This document shows positions 1 to 10,800 of a stretch of 64,000 nt of DNA, one piece after another (the stretch's first letter is position 1; each line of letters opens with the position of its first letter). Location of the stretch: the NCBI GenBank assembly GCA_036023115.1, contig JAYKKT010000079.1:9561001-9625000 (forward strand), read 5' to 3'. Origin of the DNA: Brasenia schreberi (Eukaryota; Streptophyta; Magnoliopsida; Nymphaeales; Cabombaceae). The position numbers and the translations under genes were made by a program. The notes under the pieces are model-generated. The model worked only from the letters and a program-made list of their open reading frames with translations, was not told the origin of the DNA and searched no databases.

Positions 1-488
1 CTACAAACCTATTTAGATGTGTTTGCATGGACGTATGAAGAGGCATAGATCCCAGCATAGTCGAGCATCGTCTTCCCTTAGATACAGGTGTAAAACCCAT
101 AAAGCAGAAGCTTAGGAAAATACACCCGAATGTACACACGCAAGTCAAAGAGGGTTTAGAAGATCTGCTAAAAGCCGGATTTATAAAACCCATTGCGTAT
201 TCTGATTGGTTATCAAATATCGTTGTGGTTCGAAAAACCAATGGGAAAATTCGAAAATGCATCGATTTCAGAAACCTGAATAAAGCCACTCCAAAGGATA
301 ATTATCCTTTACCAAACATAGATTTGATAGTCGATAGTACTGCAAATCATGAAATGTTTTCATTCATGGATGGCTATTCAGGCTATAATCAAATCAAACT
401 AAGTCCACGAGATCAGGGTAAGACCGCCTTCACAACCCCATGGGGCACGTACTGCTATACAATCATGCCCTTTGGTTTGAAAAATGCT
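1..488 (+). pseudogene. pol: Element A pol, N-terminal RT fragment (interrupted by D)
   Basis: This is the amino part of a Ty3/gypsy reverse transcriptase that enters from outside the window. The visible order is the linker (DVFAWTYE), the RT fingers (IDFRNLNKATPKDNYPLP) and the palm up to PFGLKNA, where element D interrupts the codon before Gly-Ala-Thr-Tyr-Gln. Compared with the same stretch in B (around 17575) there is a 7-base deletion near base 42, which shifts the frame and brings in an early stop; the second frame is open from about base 90 to the D junction. Element A is therefore not intact even without D. The coding sense continues at 11183. Confidence 0.93.
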
Positions 489-1174
489 TGTAGACACCGA
501 AAATTTTCACTTGCGGGTTCTTAGGCCTGAAGTGAACCTTTTCGCAATCTACTTCGCTTTATGGGCGTGCCAGCTAGTTTACTTTAACTAGCAAAGTATG
601 TTTTGAAAACAATCTGACTTTTGAAAGGCGATTGTAGGCAAGCGGGATTTTTACGTCGCAGACCTTCTTGCACCGATGCGCAAGGGTCAGTCTGTACGCT
701 TAGAGACTTCGTTTTGAAACAAGTTTAACTCAAAATATATTTTGAATGAAGAAGTGTTTTAAAACCTTTTGAAAACCATGCATTTGGGCGATTTTGACTT
801 TGTAAGGGTTTGGACGACCCTAAGTCTTGCACGATTTGATTCGGGTTTATACGATTCTCAGATTTTAGATCACGTGGATTTGCACGTGCCTAAGTCTTTC
901 TTTTTATCCCTTTATGGGCCACCTAGGTGTGTGTTATGAACACTCCACTACATGGGGCGAATTTGAGCGGGAGTACGGGGCTTGCTTCGATGCAATATGC
1001 GTCCTACCTCGTGGTATGGCGTAGATGCAATGCAAACTCACGCTACTCCAAAGGGAAAACCCGAAATTAAAAGACAATGCCGAAGGGAAATTGCCGAAGG
1101 GAAATGACTTGTAAAGTAAATAGCCGAAGGGAAATGACTTGTAAAGTAAATAGCGGAAGGGGAAATATGGCTAT

Positions 1175-1715
1175 ATCTTAAGAGTGGAAAGGCTCAATTG
1201 TGTAAGTGTGTGTCGTGTATATATTGAAAGACAACGCACACGAGTTGAACCTTAAAACCCGAATCTTAAAGACGTAGCCGAAAGAAATACTTTATATAGA
1301 GTATATGTAGGGGCCCTTACTTGGGTCTTGTAAATAAGAGCGAAGGCTCAATGTGTGTGCGTGCTTGAATTGAAAGACTTACACACACGACATGAAATGA
1401 AACCCAAATATAAATTGCAGTATGCCTTGACTAAGGTCTTGGGAGTAAGAGCGAAAGCTCAATGTGTGTGAGTGTAGAATTGAAGTACTACGCACACGAC
1501 ATAAATGAAACCCAAATATAACTGCAATAAGGCCTTTACTAAGGTCTTGGGAGTAAGAGCGAAGGCTCAATGTGTGTGCATGTGGAAAATGGAACGACAA
1601 CACACACGACTTAATTAAAAACCCCCTTGACTTAAAATATATAAATATAACTATATATTAAGGGCTTGTTAGGCCCGTGTGTGTGCAAGAAGTGTACGAC
1701 TAAGAGCGAAAAGGC
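1175..1715. repeat. Tandem hairpin units in D LTR (GAGC-loop-GCTC, about 110 bp period)
   Basis: GAGCGAAGGCTC occurs at 1338 and 1557 and GAGCGAAAGCTC at 1449, spaced 108-111 bp. Looser copies are at 1176 (GAGTGGAAAGGCTC) and about 1701. Each unit also holds a GTGTGTG tract and, about 30 bp on, CACACAC, able to form a second stem. The same array recurs at 8540-9080. Confidence 0.85.
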
Positions 1716-1825
1716 TCAAGTGCGTGTGTGTGTGGGTGTGTCAAACCACGTTATTACAATCGGGGGGAGACGAAGCTCCTTTACTACAACCCCGTATCCA
1801 AAATTTAATAAAACACCAAATGTAA

Positions 1826-1833
1826 GGACTTAC
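1826..1833 (-). other. Putative 5' splice site in D leader
   Basis: The minus strand reads GTT then GTAAGTCC, close to the plant donor consensus. Nearly every other LTR in the window has GTAAGTG at the same place. The D 5' LTR copy is at 9191-9198. Confidence 0.55.
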
Positions 1834-2239
1834 AACTCACCTAGCCCGCTATGTGGGGTGTGTCTAGGACGCGTACGCCTTGCGTGTGGAGCCCGAATCA
1901 CATGGAAGTGGAACCGGCCAGCTTGGAGGTGTTTGAGAACCTTTGAGGACTTGGGAGAGGTGTTTGAGTAGGCTTGGTATGGGCCTGGTTTTGGATGACT
2001 CGAGTTGGATTCTAGGGGAGCTTGGGGCAACTCGGGTTGTCTTGGTGCAGCCCGGGGTTTTACCTTGCAAGGGAGTGCCTTAGGATGACTCGAGCCAAGG
2101 TGGTTCGAGTTAGGTTTTTAGGGGAAACCCTAACTAGGTTAGGTTCAGTCAGTCAAGGCCAAGGTAGGTCGGCCAGGGCTGAGCTAGGGCTCGGCCTGGC
2201 TGGGTGGGTCAAGGCTAGAGGTAGGTGGGTTCAAGGAAA

Positions 2240-2599
2240 CGGCCTGCCTTGTGGCAGGCCGGGGCTTTAGTGATGTGGATGATACACGGCCTGCACCAGC
2301 AGGCCGTGGGCTTGGGGGTGAAGGAAGGGACACGGCCTGCACTAGCAGGCCGTGGGGTTTCTAGGGAGGGGTGGCCTGCCGAGTGGCAGGCCCTGCCCTT
2401 GGTAAAGGAGGGGAAGCCCGGCCTGCACTAGCAGGCCGTGGGCTTGTAGGGAGAGGGCCTGCCGAGTGGCAGGCCTTTGCGGGTTTTTGGTAAGAAGTGA
2501 CCTGCCGAGTGGCAGGCCTTGGCTGGGTTTAGATGAGGCACGGCCTGCACCAGCAGGCCGTGGGTTTATTAAAGGGAATGGCCTGCCAAGGAGCAGGCC
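2240..2599. repeat. Array of nine GC-rich palindromes in D leader
   Basis: Nine hairpins of two alternating kinds occur in 360 bp: CGGCCTGC-acca-GCAGGCCG (or -acta-) and GGCCTGCC-gagt-GGCAGGCC. Spacers of roughly 15-30 bp are unrelated. The array lies between the TATA box and the splice donor, so it is in the 5' leader. The identical array is at 9605-9964 in the other LTR. Confidence 0.93.
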
Positions 2600-3147
2600 A
2601 TTGGGTTTGGTTTGGGGCAAGGGATGGCGGCGAAGTGGGTTTCGGTTAAAGGCAGGTTAGGGGCGGCGGTTTGTAGGTGGTGGTAGGCTAGTCGGGGTAG
2701 GTGAGTTGCAGGTGGAGTTGGGTGGTTAAGGGCAGGTGGTGGTAGGCTTAGGTAGGGCAGGTCAGGGTGGGTTTTGGTTGAGGCGGTGATAGGTAGGTTC
2801 GGCCAGCACTTGGCTGGACTTACTTGGGGTGGTTTAGGGTCAGTTAGGTGTAGGTGGGTTCATATGGGTTAGGTTTAGAAGGGTAAGGAGAAGGGGTAGG
2901 TTTAGTTTGAGGCTTACCTTAGGTGCAGCCCACTAGGTCCAGCCACCTCCAATCGGTCCAGCCCACTTCCACGCCCGCGGTCCACCTCTTGGTGCAGCTA
3001 AGCTCGAGTTGGTGCAGCCCCCTTGATCTAGCCTTGGCCAACATGGCTCAAGCCCACTTCACTCATGAGCCCACATGGCTAGGTTTATCACTCCCTCTCT
3101 CTCCTCCCAAGTATTTGCATGAACCCTTTACATGGACCCCCTCACCT

Positions 3148-3156
3148 CTATTTATA
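3148..3156 (-). promoter_or_regulatory. TATA box of D 3' LTR
   Basis: The minus strand has CTATAAATAGAGG, a canonical plant TATA box. It is conserved at the matching place in F (54449) and K (63247). Confidence 0.7.
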
Positions 3157-3194
3157 GAGATTTGAGGTGGGTCTTGGATTTGGGTTTGGGTTTG

Positions 3195-3475
3195 GGGTTT
3201 GGATCCATACCCAAATCCAAACACTATTTGGATCTGGATATTGGATCCCGGATATTTTGAGATCTGTATCCGATCCAAACCCAATATTTTTATGGATACG
3301 GATCTGGATATTTTGATCCAAATCCGATCCAATCCAAACACTATTTGGATCCAATCCAAATCCAAACACTATTTGGATCAACCCAAACACTATTTGGATT
3401 GGCCCAAATCCAAACACTATTCATTACATGGATTTGGATCTGGATATATATGGTCCAGATCCAAATCAAAATTTC
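3195..3475. repeat. GGATCCAAATCC-type degenerate repeat in U3
   Basis: Short repeats built from ATCCAAA / TTTGGAT, including several CCAAACACTATTTGG palindromes, lie upstream of the TATA box. Related tracts occur at the same place in all families (for example 15540-15640, 24480-24560, 37130-37230, 60000-60090). They may be promoter elements; this is inference. Confidence 0.7.
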
Positions 3476-3817
3476 TTCGGACAGTCCTTCTTGGCTTCTC
3501 GAGGCGAACGATCTGTGCGGGCACTGGCTTCATCAGCGCTCCGTCTGGTGCTGGGTTTTCCCCAACTTTGTCGTCCGGACTCCGTCTCGCCGTTCTGGAC
3601 TCCGTTGAGCTTTTCATCAAATGGGCTCTGCTTTCTTTTGTTTTTTTTATCAGGGAGTGGCTTCTGAAGCTCTGGGCTTGAATCCTCTTCGGGCCTAGGG
3701 TCTTCTTTTGCCTTCTGTACCTGTTTTCATATTTCAAAACAGGTCGTCGTTTTGGCTCAAACGAGCTTTTTGGTGTTTTGAGAGTTTTTGAAATATAGAA
3801 GATTTGGGGTGTTTACA

Positions 3818-3832
3818 GATGCCCCTCTTTGG
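3818..3832 (-). other. Polypurine tract of D
   Basis: The minus strand reads CCAAAGAGGGGCATC directly before the LTR start TGTAAACACC. The same tract is present in A, B, C, E and H. It would prime plus-strand DNA synthesis. Confidence 0.85.
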
Positions 3833-3858
3833 CATTATCCAAATGTATTTGGATAATG
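3833..3858. other. PPT-adjacent palindrome of D
   Basis: Arm CATTATCCAAAT, two-base centre, then its exact reverse complement. Similar palindromes are at 15027 (A), 21863 (B), 25100 (C) and, with a one-base insertion, 56772 (H). Confidence 0.85.
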
Positions 3859-4568
3859 GCAAAGAAGAAACACCCCATTTTGGTTTTTCTCTCAAATTTT
3901 CTCGAGAATACACCATTTGTTTCACAAAAACCCTGTTTTCTTTTTCCACAAGTGGGGATTTTTAGCAAAAGGGGCTTTTCCTAGCTATTTCCCTATATGT
4001 ATGATCATGCACGAATGACTCTTTGAATGCATGCATGAGAAAAATTTTATTTTTTGTTTTTGAGCCCGAAGAGAGCCTTTTGAGGCTGGTTGCTCCGAGC
4101 AGGTTTTTACCCATGTCTTTTTGACATTCGTGGGTTTTTCGAAAATTTCTTTTTGAAAAGGAACTCCTTTTAACTTGTATCGAAAAGGACTTCCATTTTT
4201 CATACTTCCCTTCATTCGGGTTTCAATACCTGCTACTCAGTAGAGGTTTTTGGGTAGGAAAACTTGGAAAACATTTCAAAGTTCCATTTCCTACAAAACA
4301 GAGTCGAGTTCTCAAACAAAATGAAATCCAAATAAGCCGATTTTATTCGTACTTTAGGATTTTCGCAAATTTGAATCTTTTTCTTCGGGGATAAGCCGTA
4401 GGGATATGGGAAAGAGATACCACGGTCCCTTCTGAAGCGTCCCGTGGTTTTAGGCAAAGAATCGGAAAATCGCTCTTTGGAGCTTTGGCTTTTTGTTTCT
4501 TTTTCATAGAGGGTCTCCCTTTGGGAGTATTTTTTCATTAATCCCTCTTTTCTTGAAAGGAGAGCAGC

Positions 4569-4745
4569 TCTTTGGAGGAGTTTTTGTATTCCCTGTTTAT
4601 GAAGGGAAGACCTCTTTGGGAGGAGTGTTTTTATATCTCCTTTTCCTTTTGAACGAGAAGACCTCTTTCGGAGGAGTTTTTGTATTCCCTGTTTATGAAG
4701 GGAAGACCACTTTCGGAGGAGTTTTTGTATTCTCGATTTTTTTTT
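4569..4745. repeat. Minisatellite, about 45-50 bp units, four copies
   Basis: Units start at 4569, 4612, 4663 and 4708 with CTCTTT(G/C)GGAGGAG followed by TTTTTGTATTCCCTG. The third unit's neighbour has diverged most. A, B and C have a single copy of the related sequence, so this amplified in D's lineage. Confidence 0.8.
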
Positions 4746-6340
4746 TTTTCTTTCTTTTGAAAATAGCCAATTTTCCTTTTTGGAGAGAAAGTAGGATGGG
4801 GGAGGGCTTATCCCTTTGGTTACTCGATTCAAACGAGATCGTCCTATTTCTTAATAGCATCTGCTATTCGAAAATATTTTGATATTTTGAACAAGGCTTA
4901 ATCTTGTAAGCCAGGGTTCTTTGAAATATAGCCAATTCATTTTTGGAAGACTCTACTTTTCGAAAAGTATAGATTCCTCCATTCGGGGTTATACAATCTA
5001 CTTCGATCCTTCTTTCAAGAAGTTTCAAAGGAGTTCGATTTTTCAAAATCTTTTTGAAAAAGAATTCAGCATAAACCCTTTTGAATATTCGGGCATTTTC
5101 GGGGTTTTGCTAATTTCTACCCACAATATCAACAAATTGCTAACTTTTGTTGCCCTTTTGAAGACATGGGGACATTCCTACTCGAGTTTGCCATAATTTT
5201 GGGCTTTCTTCGGGGTGATATGATGCATGCTATGCACTCCATGTGATTTAAAATGGAAATACATGTTTTTATGCAATGATGAACACATGAAATGTATCTC
5301 ACAAATCATGAAGGAGATGCGTTTACTTATCCATGGAAAGTGTCTAGGGGCTGTGTTTAAAAATGCCCCTAGCTTGATGGGAATTTCGCATGGCCATATG
5401 GTGAAGGGCCATGGTTTTTCAAAGGGATTTTGGATGGACAATGGTATGTTCATGTCCATGCACTTCCATGGTTTTTCTAACATGATCATGATACTTTTTG
5501 CTCAAGGATGGGAAACATAACCAGCCCTAAGTGATCGTCATGGCCATCAAGTTTTAGTTTTGACATGGTCTCCATATTTCATCGTGAGATTCATGTTCTT
5601 TATCCTAACACAATCAAGGTTTTCATATAAACCAGAAGTTGAAGAAAATCTTTCTTTTCAAAGCCATGAAAGGTTTTTGTGAAATGTGTAACCCTTTTTC
5701 AAGATTCTCATTTCCTTTTTTTAAAATTTGCCTCGAAGGTGTTGGTTTTGATTTGTATGGAGACATGCCTATGAAGGCTCGATACTTAGGGGGTCGACTC
5801 TTATTGCCCCTTTGGTTTTGCAAAACCCTGAATTCGATTTCTAGAATGATGTCTAGACTCGATGCATATGAATGATTTCAAAGTGTAATGCATGATGCTT
5901 ATGCACACACTATGGGTTAACTTATTTCTAAAAATCCCCAATTTTCCATAAGTTAAGGATTTTTGCGAAGTTCAGGAAGCTTGGAGGTGTTTATTCCTCC
6001 TTGCTTTGGTGATTCTCGAGCTTTTCATTTTTGAAAAAGCTCTAGGCAAAAGGGTAGATAGGACCAGCTTTTTGCACACTTGGTTTCAGGGAGTATATAC
6101 AATTTTCGAAAGCATTTTTACAATTTTTCGAAAATGGGCTTTGTACATGGCCAAAGGCTTTTGGAAATAAATTTCTTTTTGTAATTTTCATTTTTCCAAA
6201 TGTTTTTGAGATTTTGAGAGTTTTCAACTTTTTTTGTCTTTTTCAAAAGTAGGGATCTTCCATTGAACCTTCAAAGAAAACATTCATGAATCAGACTCTA
6301 ATCAGATAGGTCTAAGACATGGGTTTCGGTTTTAGAGGTT

Positions 6341-7738
6341 CTACAAGGCACCCTTGACCCAGATGGTCTTAGGTGGCGGCTCTGGTGGTATGGGTGGGCT
6401 GTAGCCCAGTCCATATCGTTCCCTATTGGTTTTAGGTAGGACAGGCTCAAGCCTACCTTGGTTTCGGGTTCCCAGGCCCGCGTAGGGTTTATATCCCATA
6501 TTCAGAATCATGTTCCAAGACTTTTTGCTTTTCGAAAAGTTTTGGTATAAATCATGGTCTTGGAACATGAAATCGTCCATGTTGGGGACATATACCCTTT
6601 TGGATATCGGGAGTTTGGATTCCGGGGTGATGGAAGACTTGGGCTTCCATACAAACCTGGTTTGGGAGACTTTGCCCTCAAGGAAAGCCAAGCTTGGTTC
6701 CTTGAGGAGTTTTGGACATAGCAGGGTTATGGAAAACTTATGGTTCCATACCCTATTTTGGGAAAGATTTACTTCAAGGGGAGCCATGCAAGGTCCCTTG
6801 AAGTTTTTGACTTGGTCCCTAGGTTCAACTCGTGGTGCCCCTAGGGATTGATTTTTTTGTTTCAAAGCCATAGCCTTGGCTCCAAGGCACAAGACTAGGC
6901 TCGAAGAAGTGGGTTTTTCTATGGTAGGGTTATGAGCTCCTAAGATGTCGATGCATGCATTAGGGGTCTCCATGTCTACCATTTTCGAAACTTCTTTTTG
7001 TTTTTGAAATTCCTTTGAATGGTGCGCGATAGTTGGCGCACCTTGAAAATCCTCAAGTTTTGGCACAGTTTGTGGGTTTGTGTGTGCAAAGGGGTTATCC
7101 AATGCATCTGATGACCCTACATGAAGAAGAGAGTCTTGAGAAGGATGGGTTTCAGGCATACCTCTTTGTGGCTTGTCTACCTTTTCAGGGTGAGAGCAAG
7201 CCGATTTCCCGGGTAACTCTGTTTTGAGCCCCCGGGGTTTAACGAGGCGTTTCCTTTCGAAACCTTCCTGTTTTTCACTCTCGTTCCTTTGTAGGGTGTG
7301 GACTTCATGTCCCACTGTATGTGTGTGCCTAGACTTAGGACTTGAAGTTTTCGAAATTCCAAAATTTTGTTTTTCAATTTTTTGGTCTTTTTCCAAATTT
7401 TCAAGATTTTTTTGGTTTTTTGAAATAGAAAAATCTTTTTTGGGTTTTTCTATGGATTTTGAAAAGCTTGAAGTAGGAGTGGACGACTTATCCCTTTGCC
7501 GGGATTTGTCTCTAATCTCCAATCCTTCGTTGAGTTTGAGATCGGTTTTCAATTCACGATCTGTATGTGCCCTCGAAGAGCTGCTATGTGTTCGATGGGC
7601 TTTAAGCTCCTTGCTTAAAGCATCCATCTTTTGAAATATTTTTTCAATCTCATCGAGCTCTCTTTGGGCTTTATCTGATTTGAAAACCTCTTTTAGTTTA
7701 CTCAACGAAGATTTTTGTAGCTTTCTATCCATTTTCAT
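6341..7738 (-). CDS. D ORF: coiled-coil / low-complexity protein with C-terminal G-patch
   Basis: This is an uninterrupted 465-codon frame starting ATGAAAATGG about 95 nt after the primer binding site; it is the only ORF of D. Residues about 14-46 look like a coiled coil; 50-370 are rich in Lys, Ser, Glu and Pro with no domain I recognise; about 385-407 contain NMDDF and FQDHDLY; about 411-447 form a G-patch (GYKPYAGLG ... YGLGY). The last two parts match the region after the protease in F and C. The N-terminal part does not resemble their Gag: I see no capsid fold, CHHC knuckle or DGG protease site. G-patch proteins bind RNA or activate DEAH helicases in general; a role here in RNA packaging or handling is inference. 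The stop falls upstream of the pol acceptor remnant. Confidence 0.85.
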   Translation of the reverse strand: MKMDRKLQKSSLSKLKEVFKSDKAQRELDEIEKIFQKMDALSKELKAHRTHSSSSRAHTDRELKTDLKLNEGLEIRDKSRQRDKSSTPTSSFSKSIEKPKKDFSISKNQKNLENLEKDQKIEKQNFGISKTSSPKSRHTHTVGHEVHTLQRNESEKQEGFERKRLVKPRGLKTELPGKSACSHPEKVDKPQRGMPETHPSQDSLLHVGSSDALDNPFAHTNPQTVPKLEDFQGAPTIAHHSKEFQKQKEVSKMVDMETPNACIDILGAHNPTIEKPTSSSLVLCLGAKAMALKQKNQSLGAPRVEPRDQVKNFKGPCMAPLEVNLSQNRVWNHKFSITLLCPKLLKEPSLAFLEGKVSQTRFVWKPKSSITPESKLPISKRVYVPNMDDFMFQDHDLYQNFSKSKKSWNMILNMGYKPYAGLGTRNQGRLEPVLPKTNRERYGLGYSPPIPPEPPPKTIWVKGAL

Positions 7739-7853
7739 GCAATTTTCCTAAGTATGCACGATTTTTGAAAAACACTCTTTTTTTTGAAAATTTGAGTATA
7801 ACTCGTTTGTTTGAAGTCTGCTTAAGTCCCGAGTCCCACCGGGCGTGCCAAAT
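7739..7853 (-). other. D leader with primer binding site
   Basis: The minus strand has TGGCACGCCCGGTGGGAC at 7850-7833, three bases inside the 5' LTR end. The match to a tRNA T-arm style sequence (GAGTCCCACC) is good, but I cannot name the tRNA. The rest of the leader is short and featureless. Confidence 0.85.
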
Positions 7854-10800
7854 TGTAGACACCGAAAATTTTCACTTGCGGGTTCTTAGGCCTGAAGTGA
7901 ACCTTTTCGCAATCTACTTCGCTTTATGGGCGTGCCAGCTAGTTTACTTTAACTAGCAAAGTATGTTTTGAAAACAATCTGACTTTTGAAAGGCGATTGT
8001 AGGCAAGCGGGATTTTTACGTCGCAGACCTTCTTGCACCGATGCGCAAGGGTCAGTCTGTACGCTTAGAGACTTCGTTTTGAAACAAGTTTAACTCAAAA
8101 TATATTTTGAATGAAGAAGTGTTTTAAAACCTTTTGAAAACCATGCATTTGGGCGATTTTGACTTTGTAAGGGTTTGGACGACCCTAAGTCTTGCACGAT
8201 TTGATTCGTGTTTATACGATTCTCAGATTTTAGATCACGTGGATTTGCACGTGCCTAAGTCTTTCTTTTTATCCCTTTATGGGCCACCTAGGTGTGTGTT
8301 ATGAACACTCCACTACATGGGGCGAATTTGAGCGGGAGTACGGGGCTTGCTTCGATGCAATATGCGTCCTACCTCGTGGTATGGCGTAGATGCAATGCAA
8401 ACTCACGCTACTCCAAAGGGAAAACCCGAAATTAAAAGACAATGCCGAAGGGAAATTGCCGAAGGGAAATGACTTGTAAAGTAAATAGCCGAAGGGAAAT
8501 GACTTGTAAAGTAAATAGCGGAAGGGGAAATATGGCTATATCTTAAGAGCGGAAAGGCTCAATTGTGTAAGTGTGTGTCGTGTATATATTGAAAGACAAC
8601 GCACACGACTTGAACCTTAAAACCCGAATCTTAAAGACGTAGCCGAAAGAAATACTTTATATAGAGTATATGTAGGGGCCCTTACTTGGGTCTTGTAAAT
8701 AAGAGCGAAGGCTCAATGTGTGTGCGTGCTTGAATTGAAAGACTTACACACACGACATGAAATGAAACCCAAATATAAATTGCAGTATGCCTTGACTAAG
8801 GTCTTGGGAGTAAGAGCGAAAGCTCAATGTGTGTGAGTGTAGAATTGAAGTACTACGCACACGACATAAATGAAACCCAAATATAACTGCAATAAGGCCT
8901 TTACTAAGGTCTTGGGAGTAAGAGCGAAGGCTCAATGTGTGTGCATGTGGAAAATGGAACGACAACACACACGACTTAATTAAAAACCCCCTTGACTTAA
9001 AATATATAAATATAACTATATATTAAGGGCTTGTTAGGCCCGTGTGTGTGCAAGAAGTGTACGACTAAGAGCGAAAAGGCTCAAGTGCGTGTGTGTGTGG
9101 GTGTGTCAAACCACGTTATTACAATCGGGGGGAGACGAAGCTCCTTTACTACAACCCCGTATCCAAAATTTAATAAAACACCAAATGTAAGGACTTACAA
9201 CTCACCTAGCCCGCTATGTGGGGTGTGTCTAGGACGCGTACGCCTTGCGTGTGGAGCCCGAATCACATGGAAGTGGAACCGGCCAGCTTGGAGGTGTTTG
9301 AGAACCTTTGAGGACTTGGGAGAGGTGTTTGAGTAGGCTTGGTATGGGCCTGGTTTTGGATGACTCGAGTTGGATTCTAGGGGAGCTTGGGGCAACTCGG
9401 GTTGTCTTGGTGCAGCCCGGGGTTTTACCTTGCAAGGGAGTGCCTTAGGATGACTCGAGCCAAGGTGGTTCGAGTTAGGTTTTTAGGGGAAACCCTAACT
9501 AGGTTAGGTTCAGTCAGTCAAGGCCAAGGCAGGTCGGCCAGGGCTGAGCTAGGGCTCGGCCTGGCTGGGTGGGTCAAGGCTAGAGGTAGGTGGGTTCAAG
9601 GAAACGGCCTGCCTTGTGGCAGGCCGGGGCTTTAGTGATGTGGATGATACACGGCCTGCACCAGCAGGCCGTGGGCTTGGGGGTGAAGGAAGGGACACGG
9701 CCTGCACTAGCAGGCCGTGGGGTTTCTAGGGAGGGGTGGCCTGCCGAGTGGCAGGCCCTGCCCTTGGTAAAGGAGGGGAAGCCCGGCCTGCACTAGCAGG
9801 CCGTGGGCTTGTAGGGAGAGGGCCTGCCGAGTGGCAGGCCTTTGCGGGTTTTTGGTAAGAAGTGACCTGCCGAGTGGCAGGCCTTGGCTGGGTTTAGATG
9901 AGGCACGGCCTGCACCAGCAGGCCGTGGGTTTATTAAAGGGAATGGCCTGCCAAGGAGCAGGCCATTGGGTTTGGTTTGGGGCAAGGGATGGCGGCGAAG
10001 TGGGTTTCGGTTAAAGGCAGGTTAGGGGCGGCGGTTTGTAGGTGGTGGTAGGCTAGTCGGGGTAGGTGAGTTGCAGGTGGAGTTGGGTGGTTAAGGGCAG
10101 GTGGTGGTAGGCTTAGGTAGGGCAGGTCAGGGTGGGTTTTGGTTGAGGCGGTGATAGGTAGGTTCGGCCAGCACTTGGCTGGACTTACTTGGGGTGGTTT
10201 AGGGTCAGTTAGGTGTAGGTGGGTTCATATGGGTTAGGTTTAGAAGGGTAAGGAGAAGGGGTAGGTTTAGTTTGAGGCTTACCTTAGGTGCAGCCCACTA
10301 GGTCCAGCCACCTCCAATCGGTCCAGCCCACTTCCACGCCCGCGGTCCACCTCTTGGTGCAGCTAAGCTCGAGTTGGTGCAGCCCCCTTGATCTAGCCTT
10401 GGCCAACATGGCTCAAGCCCACTTCACTCATGAGCCCACATGGCTAGGTTTATCACTCCCTCTCTCTCCTCCCAAGTATTTGCATGAACCCTTTACATGG
10501 ACCCCCTCACCTCTATTTATAGAGATTTGAGGTGGGTCTTGGATTTGGGTTTGGGTTTGGGGTTTGGATCCATACCCAAATCCAAACACTATTTGGATCT
10601 GGATATTGGATCTCGGATATTTTGAGATCTGTATCCGATCCAAACCCAATATTTTTATGGATACGGATCTGGATATTTTGATCCAAATCCGATCCAATCC
10701 AAACACTATTTGGATCCAATCCAAATCCAAACACTATTTGGATCAACCCAAACACTATTTGGATTGGCCCAAATCCAAACACTATTCATTACATGGATTT

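Larger units (their letters stand above)
489..3817 (-). repeat. D 3' LTR
   Basis: The LTR begins TGTAGACACC and ends GGTGTTTACA on the plus strand and is followed directly by the polypurine complement. In transcript sense the order is: U3 (to the TATA box at 3148-3156), a GC-rich leader with palindromes, a splice donor at 1826-1833, an array of hairpin units (about 1175-1715), a conserved block with CTTGCACC...GCAAG (655-703), a hairpin at 573-592 and the LTR end. Open frames in here are antisense or chance frames repeated in both LTR copies. Confidence 0.95.
3818..6340 (-). other. D 3' non-coding region
   Basis: This 2.5-kb AT-rich stretch follows the D ORF. The part near 6040-6270 matches the start of pol in B, C and F: an AG acceptor (6270-6269), then ATG-Glu-Asp-Pro at 6263, then a stop after six codons and a lysine-rich remnant. 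The rest resembles the 3' non-coding zones of A and C. An ORF on the plus strand starting at 3819 (Met-Pro-Leu-Phe-Gly) matches the antisense ORF of A but stops after about 50 codons. Confidence 0.75.

Noticed and set aside
2240..2599. GC hairpins read as bacterial-type terminators
   Set aside because: No T-tracts follow the stems and the context is a plant LTR leader.
1666..2620. Several ORFs of 64-101 codons, repeated exactly at 9031-9985
   Set aside because: They are duplicated only because both D LTRs are identical; composition is that of the GC palindrome array and hairpin units.
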